64,000 nucleotides of DNA from contig NZ_JANRHH010000041.1 in assembly GCF_030433435.1 (NCBI RefSeq), positions 43,164 to 107,163 on the forward strand. Reading direction: 5' to 3'. The position numbers were made by a program, and so were the translations under genes. Of the stretch, positions 8,728 to 17,662 are shown piece after piece; within the stretch, counting starts at the first letter, position 1; each line of letters opens with the position of its first letter. The notes under the pieces are model-generated. The model made no database searches. It had not been told where the DNA came from and saw only the letters and a program-made list of their open reading frames with translations. Origin of the DNA: Polycladomyces subterraneus. GTDB lineage: Bacteria > Bacillota > Bacilli > Thermoactinomycetales > JIR-001.

Positions 8728-9827
8728 GACCATACCGACCTCCCCAACAATGCGCCCTTCATCGTGACCAGCACCGTTTCCACAGTGATGCCGCCGCCCG
8801 CGTGCTCCCACCCCCGCCGACAAACCAATTGGCTCAACCGTTCAAAAAAAGCCGGATACCCCGCCTGTTCCATCAACTGCCCGGCATGCGTCGCCGTATT
8901 GGCCTGCCGGACCACCTCCACCACCTCGGGCGGAGCGCCCACCTCCCGGGCAACATCAGCTAAAAAGCCGAAATCGACGGGAGCGCTTTTGGAATGAACC
9001 ATCATCACTCCCTGGGCCACTTTGGAGAATTTGCCCATCATCCCCACCAGTGTCGCTTTTTCCGCCCCCGCCCGTTTGGCTTGCTGCAAAGCGAATCCGA
9101 CAAAATCGCCCATCTGGATGAATGCCTCTTCCGGCAGATCGGGAAACAATTTCATGGCGTGTTTCTCACTGCTTCCTCCCGTCGTCAACACGAGATGACG
9201 ACAACCGCCCGCCAGTGCTACGCGGATCGCCTGGGCCACACTGGCGCGATAGGCTGCTGTCGAAAACGGCACCACGATGCCGCGCGTCCCCAGGATGGAG
9301 ATGCCACCGACGATCCCAAGCCGCTCGTTCAGCGTCTTTTTGGCGATCTCCTCACCTCCCGGGACGGAGATCACCACGTGGACCCCCCTCTCCATCCTGT
9401 AGCGGGTCAATACTTCATCTACCGTTTGGCGCAACATTTTTCGCGGCACGGGATTGATCGCCGCCTCTCCCACCGGGACGGGCAACCCCGGCTTGGTGAC
9501 GCGGCCCACTCCAGGACCGCCGTCGATGTGCACGCCGGGCTCCTCGCTCCAGGAAACGGTAGCAACGATTTCGGCACCGTGTGTGGCGTCAGGATCATCC
9601 CCTGCATCCTTGATCACGCTGCACCGCGCTTCCCCCGCCGTAACCGTCCCTTTTTCCACGATAAAAACGACCGTTTGTCCGATGGGCAATGTGATTGCCA
9701 CCTGATCGGGAACCCGTCCGGTGATGAGCGCCGTCAGTGCGGCTTTTGCCGCGGCGGTCGCACACGATCCGGTCGTATATCCGTGTCGCATTTCCCGCTG
9801 ATCGGTCGCTTCCGTCGCCTGTTTCAT
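8724..9827 (-). CDS. cbiD: cobalt-precorrin-5B C1-methyltransferase (CbiD)
   Basis: Methylates C1 during ring contraction in the anaerobic pathway. 367 residues. The diagnostic CbiD start (MRHGYTTGSCATAAAKAAL) is present, followed by PVGEAAINPVPRKMLR and LTTGGSSEKHAMKLFPDLPE. It lies 10 bases after cbiC and overlaps cbiET. Unlike the neighbouring methylases it lacks the GxGPGD fold, as expected for CbiD. Confidence 0.94.
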   Translation of the reverse strand: MKQATEATDQREMRHGYTTGSCATAAAKAALTALITGRVPDQVAITLPIGQTVVFIVEKGTVTAGEARCSVIKDAGDDPDATHGAEIVATVSWSEEPGVHIDGGPGVGRVTKPGLPVPVGEAAINPVPRKMLRQTVDEVLTRYRMERGVHVVISVPGGEEIAKKTLNERLGIVGGISILGTRGIVVPFSTAAYRASVAQAIRVALAGGCRHLVLTTGGSSEKHAMKLFPDLPEEAFIQMGDFVGFALQQAKRAGAEKATLVGMMGKFSKVAQGVMMVHSKSAPVDFGFLADVAREVGAPPEVVEVVRQANTATHAGQLMEQAGYPAFFERLSQLVCRRGWEHAGGGITVETVLVTMKGALLGRSVWS

Positions 9828-9837
9828 GACCGCTCCC

Positions 9838-10485
9838 TCACTTCTGCCGTTCCGCCATCAACGACAACGCGTTGACAATCGCCACGGCCGTCGGACTGCC
9901 TCCTTTTCTGCCCCGGTTGGTAATGAACGGTACGTCCAGTTTGGCCAGCTCTTCTTTGGATTCGGCGGCTGACACGAAACCCACGGGGACACCGACGATC
10001 AGGCCGGGCTTCGCCTCCCCCGTCCGAACCAGCCGGATTAGCTCCAAGAGGGCTGTCGGGGCATTGCCGATTGCGAAAATGCCGCCTTCCGCTTCACGCA
10101 CGGCTTTGCGCATCGACACGATCGCCCGCGTCGTCCCTAAGCGTTTCGCTTCTGCTGCCACATCCGGATCAGAGATGTACACCCGTACATCCCCGCCGAA
10201 CCGCTCAATCCGCGGTTTGCTGATCCCCACCTGCACCATCTGGACGTCCGCCACAACCGGCTTGCCCGCAAGAATCGCCTCGATCCCGGACCGGATGGCA
10301 TCGGGGTGAAACAGCAAGCTCTGGCCCAACTCAAAATCGGCCGAGGAGTGAATCACCCGCTGGACGACAGGAAATTGCTCATCCGTAAACGGGTGCTCGC
10401 CCAATTCCTCGGTGATCATGCGGAAACTGAGCTGTTCAATCTCCTCAGGACGTGTGGTGACCGGTTGAAACTCCCGTGGTGTCAC
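9838..10485 (-). CDS. cbiC: cobalt-precorrin-8 methylmutase (CbiC/CobH)
   Basis: Moves the C11 methyl group to C12 to give cobyrinic acid. About 215 residues. The catalytic His is in VVQRVIHSSADFELGQSL, followed by VVADVQMVQVGISK and a Gly-rich PGLIVGVPVGFVSAAESKEEL block. The start chosen is GTG at 10485 with GGAGAGGAGAACC in front; it lies inside the 3' end of cobK (41-base overlap). The open frame reaches 10542, but the extra residues do not match the family. Confidence 0.92.
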   Translation of the reverse strand: MTPREFQPVTTRPEEIEQLSFRMITEELGEHPFTDEQFPVVQRVIHSSADFELGQSLLFHPDAIRSGIEAILAGKPVVADVQMVQVGISKPRIERFGGDVRVYISDPDVAAEAKRLGTTRAIVSMRKAVREAEGGIFAIGNAPTALLELIRLVRTGEAKPGLIVGVPVGFVSAAESKEELAKLDVPFITNRGRKGGSPTAVAIVNALSLMAERQK

Positions 10486-11260
10486 GGTTCTCCTCTCCCT
10501 TCCATTGCTGTATGTGCCGGATGATCTTGTCCGGTTCGGCATAAACAGTGCCGTAATCCAAACGGGGACGGGATATGAGTATCACATGCAATCCCATCTC
10601 CAACGCCGTCGTCACCTTTTCGTCCACCGCCCCTACTTTTCCACTCTCCTTGGTCACAACCACATCAACACCGAAATGGCGGTACAACGCCCAGTTCAAC
10701 TCAGGTCCGAACGGTCCCTGCATGGCCACGATCTGTTTTTGCTCGATCCCGAGCGCAGCACATTTCTCCATGTTTTCCTTGCGCGGCAACATCCGTGCCA
10801 CCAGCTGAACACCGGGTTCATGCAGCAGCCGTTTGGCAAATACGTCCAGCGTTTTGCTTCCGGTCGTCAACATGACGACCCCTTTCAAGCGAGCGGCCTC
10901 TTCCGCCGCTGCTTCATACGAATCGACGACCGTCAGGCGCGAATGATCGTCATATACCCACGACGGCCGTTCGTAGCGAACATAGGGCACACCCGCGGTC
11001 CGAGCCGCCTCCATCGCGTTGCGGGACGCTTCTTCGGCAAAGGGATGGCTTGCATCCACGACGCCGTACAAACGCTTTTCCCGGATCAGTGCGGCCATCT
11101 CCTCCGCCGTCAGTCTCCCTACCCGCACCTGCAAATCAGCACCCCGCAAACTTTTGGCGGCGTTTTCGGTAACCACCGTCGCCAGCAGCGGATGTCCCGC
11201 CTCTCGAATGCGAACAGCCAACGCCCGTGCATCACCGGTACCGGCCAAAAACAGGATCAT
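10445..11260 (-). CDS. cobK: cobalt-precorrin-6A reductase (CbiJ/CobK)
   Basis: NAD(P)H-dependent reduction of the precorrin-6A macrocycle. 271 residues starting MILFLAGTGDARALA, a glycine-rich nucleotide-binding start, with DASHPFAEEASRNA, MLTTGSKTLDVFAK and a C-terminal TKESGKVGAVDEKVTTA typical of CobK/CbiJ. GGGAGGGAAGACG precedes the ATG. The last 41 bases overlap the cbiC start. Whether it uses NADH or NADPH cannot be told from sequence. Confidence 0.92.
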   Translation of the reverse strand: MILFLAGTGDARALAVRIREAGHPLLATVVTENAAKSLRGADLQVRVGRLTAEEMAALIREKRLYGVVDASHPFAEEASRNAMEAARTAGVPYVRYERPSWVYDDHSRLTVVDSYEAAAEEAARLKGVVMLTTGSKTLDVFAKRLLHEPGVQLVARMLPRKENMEKCAALGIEQKQIVAMQGPFGPELNWALYRHFGVDVVVTKESGKVGAVDEKVTTALEMGLHVILISRPRLDYGTVYAEPDKIIRHIQQWKGEENRDTTGVSTGHHTS

Positions 11261-11443
11261 CGTCTTCCCTCCCTTTTCGCGAGTGGATTCCATAAATCAT
11301 CATTTATGGTACAGGGGGCAATTCAGCGCACTTCGCTGTTTTGCCAGTTGATTCGGATGAGCTCGCTCCCCAAGCTCAACGGTCGCTCGCCGGAAAACGA
11401 CACCCTTCGCCCTCCACGCATTGGATGAGACTGAAAGACGACT

Positions 11444-12322
11444 TCACGATGGTTGATCAACAACCGTTTCATGGTGGTGATGGTCATGATGGTGGTGATC
11501 GTGATGGTGGTGATGCGGTAGATGGCCAGCGGCCTCGGCAGCAGATGCCAACTTCTCCCAATCCAACCCCCGACCACCGGCGGCTTCCCAAAGCCGGTTC
11601 ACCATCACGCCGACCAATCCGTCATCCAGCCCGAGATAGTCCGTCATACTGAGTTGAACACCCGCATACCGGTCACGAAGGTCGTCCAAGCGGCCGTTCA
11701 TCCGTTTGATGAGCACTCCGGTAAACAGCAGATAGGGCAAAATGATGATGTTTTGAGCTCCCAAGCGGACACATCGCTCCACTCCCTCTTCCCATCCGGG
11801 ATCCGTGACCCCGACAAATGCCGTTTCCACCCACCGTACCGGCAGGCGCTCCCACAACAGCCGCGCGATTTTGAATAAATCGCTGTTGGCCTCCGCGTCG
11901 CTTGATCCCCGACCCACGATCAGCACGGCCGTATCGCTTTCGTTACGATCTTCCGGCAGATCGGTGACGGACCTGATACGCCGTTCCAAAATGGACACCA
12001 CCGATTTATCCACTCCAACCGGCCGCCCGTATGTGAACGTGACATCGGAATACCGGCGGGCAGCTTCCCGGATCGCAAGGGGGATATGTACCTTGGCATG
12101 CCCCGCAAATAGGAGCATAATGGGAACCACTGCAATCCGTTTGGAACCTTTTTCCACACAACGGTGGATGCCTTCGGGGATACCCGGCTCAGCCAGTTCC
12201 AGAAAACACGTCTCCACGATCGGCAAAGAGAGAAGCCGTCCCACTCGCGACGTAAAGTCCAGCAACTGGGCGTTCCCTTCCGGGTCCCGGCTGCCGTGCC
12301 CCACAAACAAACAAGCTTCCAT
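11444..12322 (-). CDS. cbiX: sirohydrochlorin cobaltochelatase (CbiX, long form) with His-rich tail
   Basis: Inserts Co2+ into sirohydrochlorin, the committed step of the anaerobic route. 292 residues with two tandem CbiX domains: the first starts CLFVGHGSRDPEGNA with VPIMLLFAGHAKVHIP, the second has VLIVGRGSSDAEANSD and LPYLLFTGVLIKRM. The C-terminus holds a run of about 14 histidines broken by single Asp residues, similar in kind to the tails of other Bacillus CbiX proteins and probably a metal-holding segment. AGGAGG lies upstream. A gap of about 180 bases follows before cobK. Confidence 0.94.
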   Translation of the reverse strand: MEACLFVGHGSRDPEGNAQLLDFTSRVGRLLSLPIVETCFLELAEPGIPEGIHRCVEKGSKRIAVVPIMLLFAGHAKVHIPLAIREAARRYSDVTFTYGRPVGVDKSVVSILERRIRSVTDLPEDRNESDTAVLIVGRGSSDAEANSDLFKIARLLWERLPVRWVETAFVGVTDPGWEEGVERCVRLGAQNIIILPYLLFTGVLIKRMNGRLDDLRDRYAGVQLSMTDYLGLDDGLVGVMVNRLWEAAGGRGLDWEKLASAAEAAGHLPHHHHHDHHHHDHHHHETVVDQPS

Positions 12323-12340
12323 CGGTTTTTCCTCCTCGTT

Positions 12341-13966
12341 TCAATCCCCGCAGACGGTATCCACCGCTACCGGTTGGGGTTGTTCCCGGTATCGGAACCC
12401 GTTTACCTCTTGGACACGCTTGAAAAACTTGTGGAAACGCTCGTTGGGGTGCCCTTTTTCCGCATATTCCCGCACGACGTTTTCCACCGCTGCCAACATC
12501 GCTTCCGGCGTGAGTCCTTCCGCCACTCGCTGGGCAGGATGGGCATTGCGGCCGATCTTTTTCCCGCCCAGAAACAAATCGTACGTTCCGCGTCGGTAGA
12601 CGATCCCGATATCTTCCGTCACCGCACCGTAGCAGGCCATCGCACAGCCGTTGAAGCCGATTTTCAATTCCTTGGGGACGTTCATCCCGCCCAACCGACG
12701 GTTCAATTCCTCGGCGTGGGGAATCGACTCTCCTTTGTCGCCATCGCAAAAATCGCATGCTTTTACCTGCACTACATCACCAACGGGCTGGACCGACCAT
12801 CCCGCATCCTTCAGGCGGCGGACCACCGAGTCGGGATCATCGGTCGGGATGCGCAGGATCATTTGATGGTCGGGTGTATACGTGATCTCCCCTTTGTCTC
12901 CCGCCAGCGATGCCAGTGCGGCCATTTGGTTCGACGTCCACTTTTTTTCGGCGACGCCGGAAGAGACGGCCACTTCCAATATCGGGGTGACATTGGGCGC
13001 CGTAATGGGAGGGGAGCCGGTGGCAGTAACCTTGCCTGCGGCCTGAAGAAGTGCCAACGCTTCCTCGGCCCATGCAACCGGATTTTTCGCCTCTTTGGTT
13101 ACGGGCTTGTCCGATTGTTCTGTTTGCGCGTTGAGAGACCATGGCTCGGCTTCCGTCCGCAAGCGCTCATGTGGCTTCAAGGCCTGTTCCTTTTGGGTAA
13201 GCGTATATTTGCGCTGGTAACCGCGTGGTGTGATCATCAATCCGTGATGAACAAAGGTGGTGGAATTGCCGATCAACACCGTGGTCAACATGCCGATCTC
13301 ATGATCCAGCATCTCACCCAGCGTTGTGATCACCACGTGTTGCCGTTCCCGATAGGCGCTTTTCACCAATCCGACAGGTGTGTCCGGTGACCGATACTGG
13401 AGCAGGATGCGTTGGGTCTCTACGATCTGGCGAGTACGGCGCCCACTTTTGGGGTTGTACAAAGCGATAACAAAATCGGCTGCCGCAGCCGCTTCGATGC
13501 GGCGGGCGATCGTTTCCCAGGGGGTGAGATGGTCACTCAGGCTGATCGTGCAAGCATCGTGCATTACGGGTGATCCCAAAAGTGCCGCGCAGGAGTTGAT
13601 CGCTGACACACCGGGGATCACCTCCACTTCCACCCCTTCGCACGGATGCCATTCTTTTTCCACCAACACCTCGTACACCAGTCCTGCCATACCGTACACG
13701 CCTGCATCGCCGCTGGAAATCACGGCCACCTTTTTTCCGCTCTCAGCCAGCTCGACCGCCGTCTGTGCACGGCTGACCTCTTCCGTCATGCCGGTTTGCA
13801 CGATCTCCTGATTAACCAATAAATCGCGGATGATATCGACATATGTGTTGTACCCGACGATCACATCGCTGTCACGGATCGCTTCCCGCGCCCGATGCGT
13901 CATGTGGTCAAAATGGCCGGGACCGAAGCCTACCACGTACAACTTGCCGCGGTTTTTCCCGTTCAT
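12341..13966 (-). CDS. cbiH: cobalt-precorrin-3B C17-methyltransferase fused to a ferredoxin-like reductase domain (CbiH60)
   Basis: 541 residues, about twice the size of plain CbiH. Residues 1-250 are the methylase (LYVVGFGPGHFDHMTHRA, VISSGDAGVYGMAGLVYEVL). The C-terminal half is a nitrite/sulfite-reductase-like ferredoxin domain with cysteines in VKACDFCDG and GFNGCAMACYGAV that fit an Fe-S cluster site. This layout matches the CbiH60 protein described in Bacillus megaterium, which methylates C17 and contracts the ring. GGAGGGAGCGG precedes the start; cbiX follows after 18 bases. Confidence 0.93.
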   Translation of the reverse strand: MNGKNRGKLYVVGFGPGHFDHMTHRAREAIRDSDVIVGYNTYVDIIRDLLVNQEIVQTGMTEEVSRAQTAVELAESGKKVAVISSGDAGVYGMAGLVYEVLVEKEWHPCEGVEVEVIPGVSAINSCAALLGSPVMHDACTISLSDHLTPWETIARRIEAAAAADFVIALYNPKSGRRTRQIVETQRILLQYRSPDTPVGLVKSAYRERQHVVITTLGEMLDHEIGMLTTVLIGNSTTFVHHGLMITPRGYQRKYTLTQKEQALKPHERLRTEAEPWSLNAQTEQSDKPVTKEAKNPVAWAEEALALLQAAGKVTATGSPPITAPNVTPILEVAVSSGVAEKKWTSNQMAALASLAGDKGEITYTPDHQMILRIPTDDPDSVVRRLKDAGWSVQPVGDVVQVKACDFCDGDKGESIPHAEELNRRLGGMNVPKELKIGFNGCAMACYGAVTEDIGIVYRRGTYDLFLGGKKIGRNAHPAQRVAEGLTPEAMLAAVENVVREYAEKGHPNERFHKFFKRVQEVNGFRYREQPQPVAVDTVCGD

Positions 13967-13978
13967 TTCCGCTCCCTC

Positions 13979-14185
13979 CTATCTAGCCGTGATGGATGGT
14001 TGTTCCCTCTCCTGTTTGCCGGAACACGTCGGCACTGTCGATCCCTGACGGTCGTGGAATGGAAGAATCCACACCACCGCTTTTTCCACATGGGACGGCA
14101 TGACCAGATCGGCTCCAGATTCTGCCGCCAATTCACCCTCATCACCTGATTCATGAGTGATGGGGTAACGGGAAATTTCCCCCAT
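13979..14185 (-). CDS. small ORF at the cbiW position
   Basis: 68 codons with a protein-like sequence (VEKAVVWILPFHDRQGSTV, one Cys in VPTCSG). It ends only 12 bases before the cbiH60 start and lies downstream of the riboswitch terminator, so it would be the first gene of the operon. In B. megaterium an uncharacterised gene, cbiW, holds this place. The match here is positional, not by sequence. The ribosome binding site is weak, so the start is uncertain. Confidence 0.4.
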   Translation of the reverse strand: MGEISRYPITHESGDEGELAAESGADLVMPSHVEKAVVWILPFHDRQGSTVPTCSGKQEREQPSITAR

Positions 14186-14308
14186 CCGGAAAAACCAGGA
14201 CCATTCCCACCTCCAATCCCCATCTCAATTCCCTCGCATCCCACCGGTCCATAAGAGTGCCCCAGAAGTCATGCTCCGCCACGGCAAAACATAGACCGCC
14301 TACTATAC

Positions 14309-14343
14309 CAAAAAAATAAAAGCACTTCCAAATGGAAGTGCTT
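14309..14343 (-). terminator. riboswitch expression-platform terminator of the cobalamin operon
   Basis: On the minus strand AAGCACTTCC-ATTT-GGAAGTGCTT is followed by TTTTATTTTTTT. It sits between the B12 aptamer and the first ORF, where a ligand-controlled terminator is expected. Confidence 0.85.
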
Positions 14344-14467
14344 AAATCGCGCAGTTGTTATCCCTCAACCCAGCTGAATGCAACGACTCCCGTCTGAGGG
14401 ATTGAAAAAGGTACACGAATCCCCAGGCGGGCAGCTCCATCCAGCGGACAATCATCCAGCCCGATCT

Positions 14468-14748
14468 AAACACCTCCCTATCCTCGTAGGTCAACGGTGT
14501 TGTTGGAAAAGGCAGGTCTCCTGGCTCATGGATCATCGCGAACCCATACCGGGCCTTCCCATCGCATTTGGCGACAGTGACCTCAGTAACGCTCCCCATT
14601 CACAGTGGCGGGACCGCGCCGGATTTTCACCGGCTTCCCTCTTCGGGAGTGGGCGAACCACTCCACCTTTTCCCTTTCAATATGCAATTGTCAAAATCGT
14701 GATCAAAATCTCTGTTTATTGTATCGAATGAAAAAGAGAATCGCAACT
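14468..14748 (-). repeat. duplicated riboswitch block, copy 1
   Basis: About 281 bases from AAACACCTCCCTATCC to GAGAATCGCAACT (plus-strand reading) recur at 21275-21557 with about 15 scattered differences and a 1-2 base indel. The block includes the aptamer and the upstream promoter stretch; for example TTTGAT, 17 bases, CATATT can be read on the minus strand. Outside the block the two loci are unrelated. Confidence 0.9.
14495..14670 (-). promoter_or_regulatory. cobalamin (AdoCbl) riboswitch, copy 1
   Basis: The minus strand carries the B12-box elements: GAAGCCGGTGAAAATCCGGC, then GGTCCCGCCACTGTGA, and the closing GAGCCAGGAGACCTGCC. It leads the cbiH60-to-cobQ operon and should shut it off when adenosylcobalamin is plentiful. 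Nearly identical to the element at 21303-21475. Confidence 0.95.
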
Positions 14749-15082
14749 CGGAGTTTTTGTTGTTGGCCACTTGTTCAAATTTTTTTAGCCCCGAAAAACC
14801 CGTAACAGAATTGATGAATTGACGGAAACGCTGAGACACCGAGTCCCGCTGAATTAACCTTATTTCCGATCGGGCGGTGGGCGGTAGGTCAGTAGCGTAG
14901 TGGCTACCATGCTCTTTTTTTGATTATCTTCCACACACAAAACACACACAAAAAGAAATCCGGCCTTAACAGCGGTCACCCCCCGAATGATGACAAAGAT
15001 AGCCCAAAATGATTACGGTTTTTCTTTAACGTGCCGAAAGAGAGTTAGATTAGTTAACAGTCATGAGGGAAAGGGATACATC

Positions 15083-15220
15083 ATGAAAGATCGTTATCGA
15101 AAGCATAAAGAGTATAGAGAGACGATAAATAAGTGTTTTAAAAATACTCGTATGGAGTTGAAGAAAGTTCGTCATGAGATAAGTAATATGGACCAAAAAA
15201 TTCACAAAGACAGTCAATAA
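15083..15220 (+). CDS. 45-residue basic small protein
   Basis: ATG at 15083 behind GAGGGAAAGGG. The product is Lys/Arg-rich and predicted helical (MKDRYRKHKEYRETINKCF..., ending IHKDSQ). I do not recognise it. It is followed at once by copy B of the 31-bp repeat and a terminator, the same arrangement as at 352-649. Confidence 0.45.
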   Translation: MKDRYRKHKEYRETINKCFKNTRMELKKVRHEISNMDQKIHKDSQ

Positions 15221-15230
15221 TAGGGAGTAA

Positions 15231-15261
15231 TACCAGCGAAGCTGTTACTAGGAGTAAAGTA
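15231..15261 (+). repeat. 31-bp repeat, copy B (TS[D/E]AVTRSKV motif)
   Basis: Partner of 619-649: 27 of 31 identical, with differences only at third positions of the frame T-S-E-A-V-T-R-S-K-V. It lies just after a small ORF and before a terminator. Confidence 0.6.
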
Positions 15262-15271
15262 GATTCCAAAA

Positions 15272-15302
15272 AAAGTAAAACCCTCAACTGAGGGTTTTTT
15301 TA
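15272..15302 (+). terminator. rho-independent terminator
   Basis: AAAACCCTCA-ACT-GAGGGTTTTTTT: an 8-bp stem with a tight loop and a U-run, ending the small transcript at 15083. Confidence 0.8.
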
Positions 15303-15432
15303 TATTTCGCCTCCAAATAAGATGTGGCTAACTGCTAAATGGGTAAATGAAAACGTTAGGTTAAATGATCCTTAAAAGTACTGAATTACAATACCAATAT
15401 ACTAATAGTTTTTGAACCAAGGAGATGATTTG

Positions 15433-16605
15433 ATGTCTCGATGGTTAAGCGCGTTGCTGGCTTTGCTGGTTATGGCTAGCATGCCCACTGCCACCTATGC
15501 AAATTCCGTTACACCTGCCAGCCAAGAGGCAGCTGAGGAAGACCGGGAAGTGGGTTACGGTCCCCATGGGTTCGACCTGCAGGCGCACCGGGGCGGGATC
15601 GGTCTGACCGTGGAGTCCACGATTGCGGCGTTCTCCCGCGCGCTCGAGGTCGGGGTGAGCACACTCGAGTTGGACGTGCAGATCACCGAAGACCACCAGG
15701 CCGTCGTCACCCACGACCGCAAGGTCTCGGGCGACAAGTGCCAGGACACGGGCCCGGCGTTCCCTGGTGACCCCGAGTACCCCTACGTCGGCAAGTACGT
15801 CAAGGACCTCACCCTCGCCCAGATCCGCACGCTAGACTGCGGCTCAAAGACGTTGCCGCAGTTCCCAGGGCAGCGCCCGAGCCCCGGAGCTAGGATGCCG
15901 TTGCTGAGTGAGGTGTTCGACCTCGTCAAGCGCTATCACGCAAACAAAGTCTGGATGAACATCGAGACCAAGGTCGAGGCGGGGGCACCCGAGGAGACAG
16001 CTCCCCGAGAAGAGTTCGTGCAGATCGTCGTCCGCGAGGTTCGCAAGGCCGGGATGCTCGACCGAGTGTCGATTCAAAGCTTTGACTGGGGCGCCCTGAT
16101 GCGCATGCGCGAGGTCGAGCCCCGCCTTCCCATCGTGGCGCTCACCAACGGTCCGCAGTTCCTCCAGCCGGGCCAGCCAGGCGCCTCCCCGTGGCTGGGC
16201 GGCATTGACATCGACGACTTCGATGGCGATCCTGTCGCCGCCGCCCATTCGTTCGGTGCAGACGCCATCTCCCCCGTGCACGGTTTCCCGCAGAACGGCA
16301 AAGTCACTGACGAGAACTATGAGCCCTACGTTACGAAGCGCATGGTGCAAGAAGCCCACAAGTTCGGGATGAAGATCATCCCGTGGACGGTCGACGACGA
16401 GCCCACCATGCACAAGCTCATCGATGACGGCGTCGACGGGATCATCACCGACTACCCGGACCGGCTGCGTGAGGTCATGGAGCAGCATGGTCTCAAGCTA
16501 CCCAAGCGCTACCCGGCTCCCAAGGAGTCGGATGGCGGTGGTACCTTGGCCATGTCTTTCTCAATTCCGGAAACTCCGTTGAGGAAAATTCGAGTTACTT
16601 CGTAA
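15433..16605 (+). CDS. secreted glycerophosphodiester phosphodiesterase
   Basis: Hydrolyses glycerophosphodiesters to sn-glycerol-3-phosphate and an alcohol, outside the membrane. About 390 residues: a signal peptide (MSRWLSALLALLVMASM, cleavage near TYANS), then a GDPD barrel with catalytic LQAHRGG, STLELDVQIT, VVTHDRKVSG, MNIETKVE and a C-terminal IIPWTVDDEPTMHKLIDDGV and GIITDYPDRL. AAGGAGATG precedes the ATG. The central 1 kb is far richer in G+C, with C-ending codons, than the signal-peptide region or the last 20 codons. This suggests an actinobacterial enzyme domain joined to a local signal sequence. Confidence 0.9.
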   Translation: MSRWLSALLALLVMASMPTATYANSVTPASQEAAEEDREVGYGPHGFDLQAHRGGIGLTVESTIAAFSRALEVGVSTLELDVQITEDHQAVVTHDRKVSGDKCQDTGPAFPGDPEYPYVGKYVKDLTLAQIRTLDCGSKTLPQFPGQRPSPGARMPLLSEVFDLVKRYHANKVWMNIETKVEAGAPEETAPREEFVQIVVREVRKAGMLDRVSIQSFDWGALMRMREVEPRLPIVALTNGPQFLQPGQPGASPWLGGIDIDDFDGDPVAAAHSFGADAISPVHGFPQNGKVTDENYEPYVTKRMVQEAHKFGMKIIPWTVDDEPTMHKLIDDGVDGIITDYPDRLREVMEQHGLKLPKRYPAPKESDGGGTLAMSFSIPETPLRKIRVTS

Positions 16606-16607
16606 CG

Positions 16608-16640
16608 AAAGAAAGCCCGCATGTTGGCGGGCTTTCTTTG
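16608..16640 (+). terminator. rho-independent terminator after the GDPD gene
   Basis: AAAGCCCGC-ATGTT-GGCGGGCTTTCTTTG, a 9-bp stem four bases after the GDPD stop. Confidence 0.8.
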
Positions 16641-16753
16641 TACAGATGATTTTGAACTGAAACGGCGTCTTGGCCATCGGTCCCAACGACACATTAGCGT
16701 TACACGAATCCAACCGAGGAGTTAGCGGCCCTATATGTAGAGGAGTTATAATT

Positions 16754-16790
16754 AAAAAAGCCCTCAGTTGAGGGTTTTACTTTTTTGGTT
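16754..16790. terminator. bidirectional terminator
   Basis: AAAAAAGCCCTCA-GT-TGAGGGTTTTACTTTTTT. It has T-runs on both strands and would serve the minus-strand methyltransferase pseudogene. Its stem resembles that of the terminator at 15272. Confidence 0.7.
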
Positions 16791-16880
16791 GAGGTCGGGA
16801 CGCGATTTTCCGTCTCTGCTCCATTGCAGTGGCAAGTCGCTTGGCGGAAAATCGCTCCCTCTCGTACCTGAATAAAGAAC

Positions 16881-17489
16881 TCACGACTTCGCCTTTTCAG
16901 CGATGATGCAAACCGCAGGTGCGGGTCTGAACGGTTTCGTTTCCCGCCGGATCTGAACAAAGCCGGCTTGTTTCAATTCATCGATCAGCCGATCGGCAAA
17001 TTCATCCAACCCGAGAGCGTGCTTTCCCAACGGCTGATAAGTGGTGGCGATCCGTCCTCCCGGTTCAAGCCATCCGTAGAGCTTTTGAAACACGCGAACC
17101 CGATCGGTCCAAAACATCGCGGAATTGACGGAGTAGATCTTGGTAAAGGAATGCTCAAAAGCAGACCACTCCTCGATGTTTCCGGTTACCAGACGCACCT
17201 TCCCCTGTCGAACGGCCCGGCGGTTGCGCCGTTCCGCCTGCTTTCGCATCGTTTCGGAAGGATCGATTCCCACAATCTTTCCCTCTTAAATCCTCCGGCT
17301 TGCTTGAAAGATTCCCACCCCGGGACCATAGCCGATTTCCAGGATCCGGTCCTCCGGCCGGATATCCAAGAGAGACAACGTCCACTCATTTCGACTGCCG
17401 GTGGTGGCGGCCATCAGCATTCCGACCACATGTCCCCAAAAACCTCCGGGCTTCCGAAACTGTTCGGAAAATTTGTCGATGAAACCCAA
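16881..17489 (-). pseudogene. class I SAM-dependent methyltransferase with an in-frame stop
   Basis: Two pieces in the same frame are split by a single TAA at 17286-17288 (...ASRRI-stop-EGKIVGIDPSETM...). The first holds the SAM motif RILEIGYGPGVGIFQA. The second holds the acidic loop GIDPS, GNIEEWSAF, and the later SVNSAMFWTDR and LEPGGRIATTYQP blocks. Without the stop it is a normal class I methyltransferase of about 200 residues. Likely start: TTG at 17489 behind GAGGAGAGATC. The substrate is unknown. A sequencing error or readthrough cannot be excluded. Confidence 0.75.
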
Positions 17490-17529
17490 CGAAGATCTCT
17501 CCTCGATTCGCAAATGAGATGGATCTAGA

Positions 17530-17619
17530 CATCCAGCTTGGATTGGGCGACTCTGCACTCAATCTCGTACTCCTTCAAGTTTTGACACATCTGGTCCAAA
17601 AAACCTGACAGCATGTTCC
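17530..17619 (-). pseudogene. fragment, possible C-terminus of a transcriptional regulator
   Basis: A 29-codon open stretch (MLSGFLDQMCQNLKEYEIEC...) just upstream of the methyltransferase pseudogene, with an in-frame TAG a few codons before it. The helical, Cys-containing sequence looks like the end of a small regulator, but I cannot name the family. Confidence 0.25.
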
Positions 17620-17662
17620 GCTCGTGAGCGGTCTAGGTGAGCACGCCCTTTGTTGTTTATTT

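Noticed and set aside
12164..13390. 408-codon plus-strand ORF opposite cbiH60
   Set aside because: Antisense shadow with no domain-like sequence.
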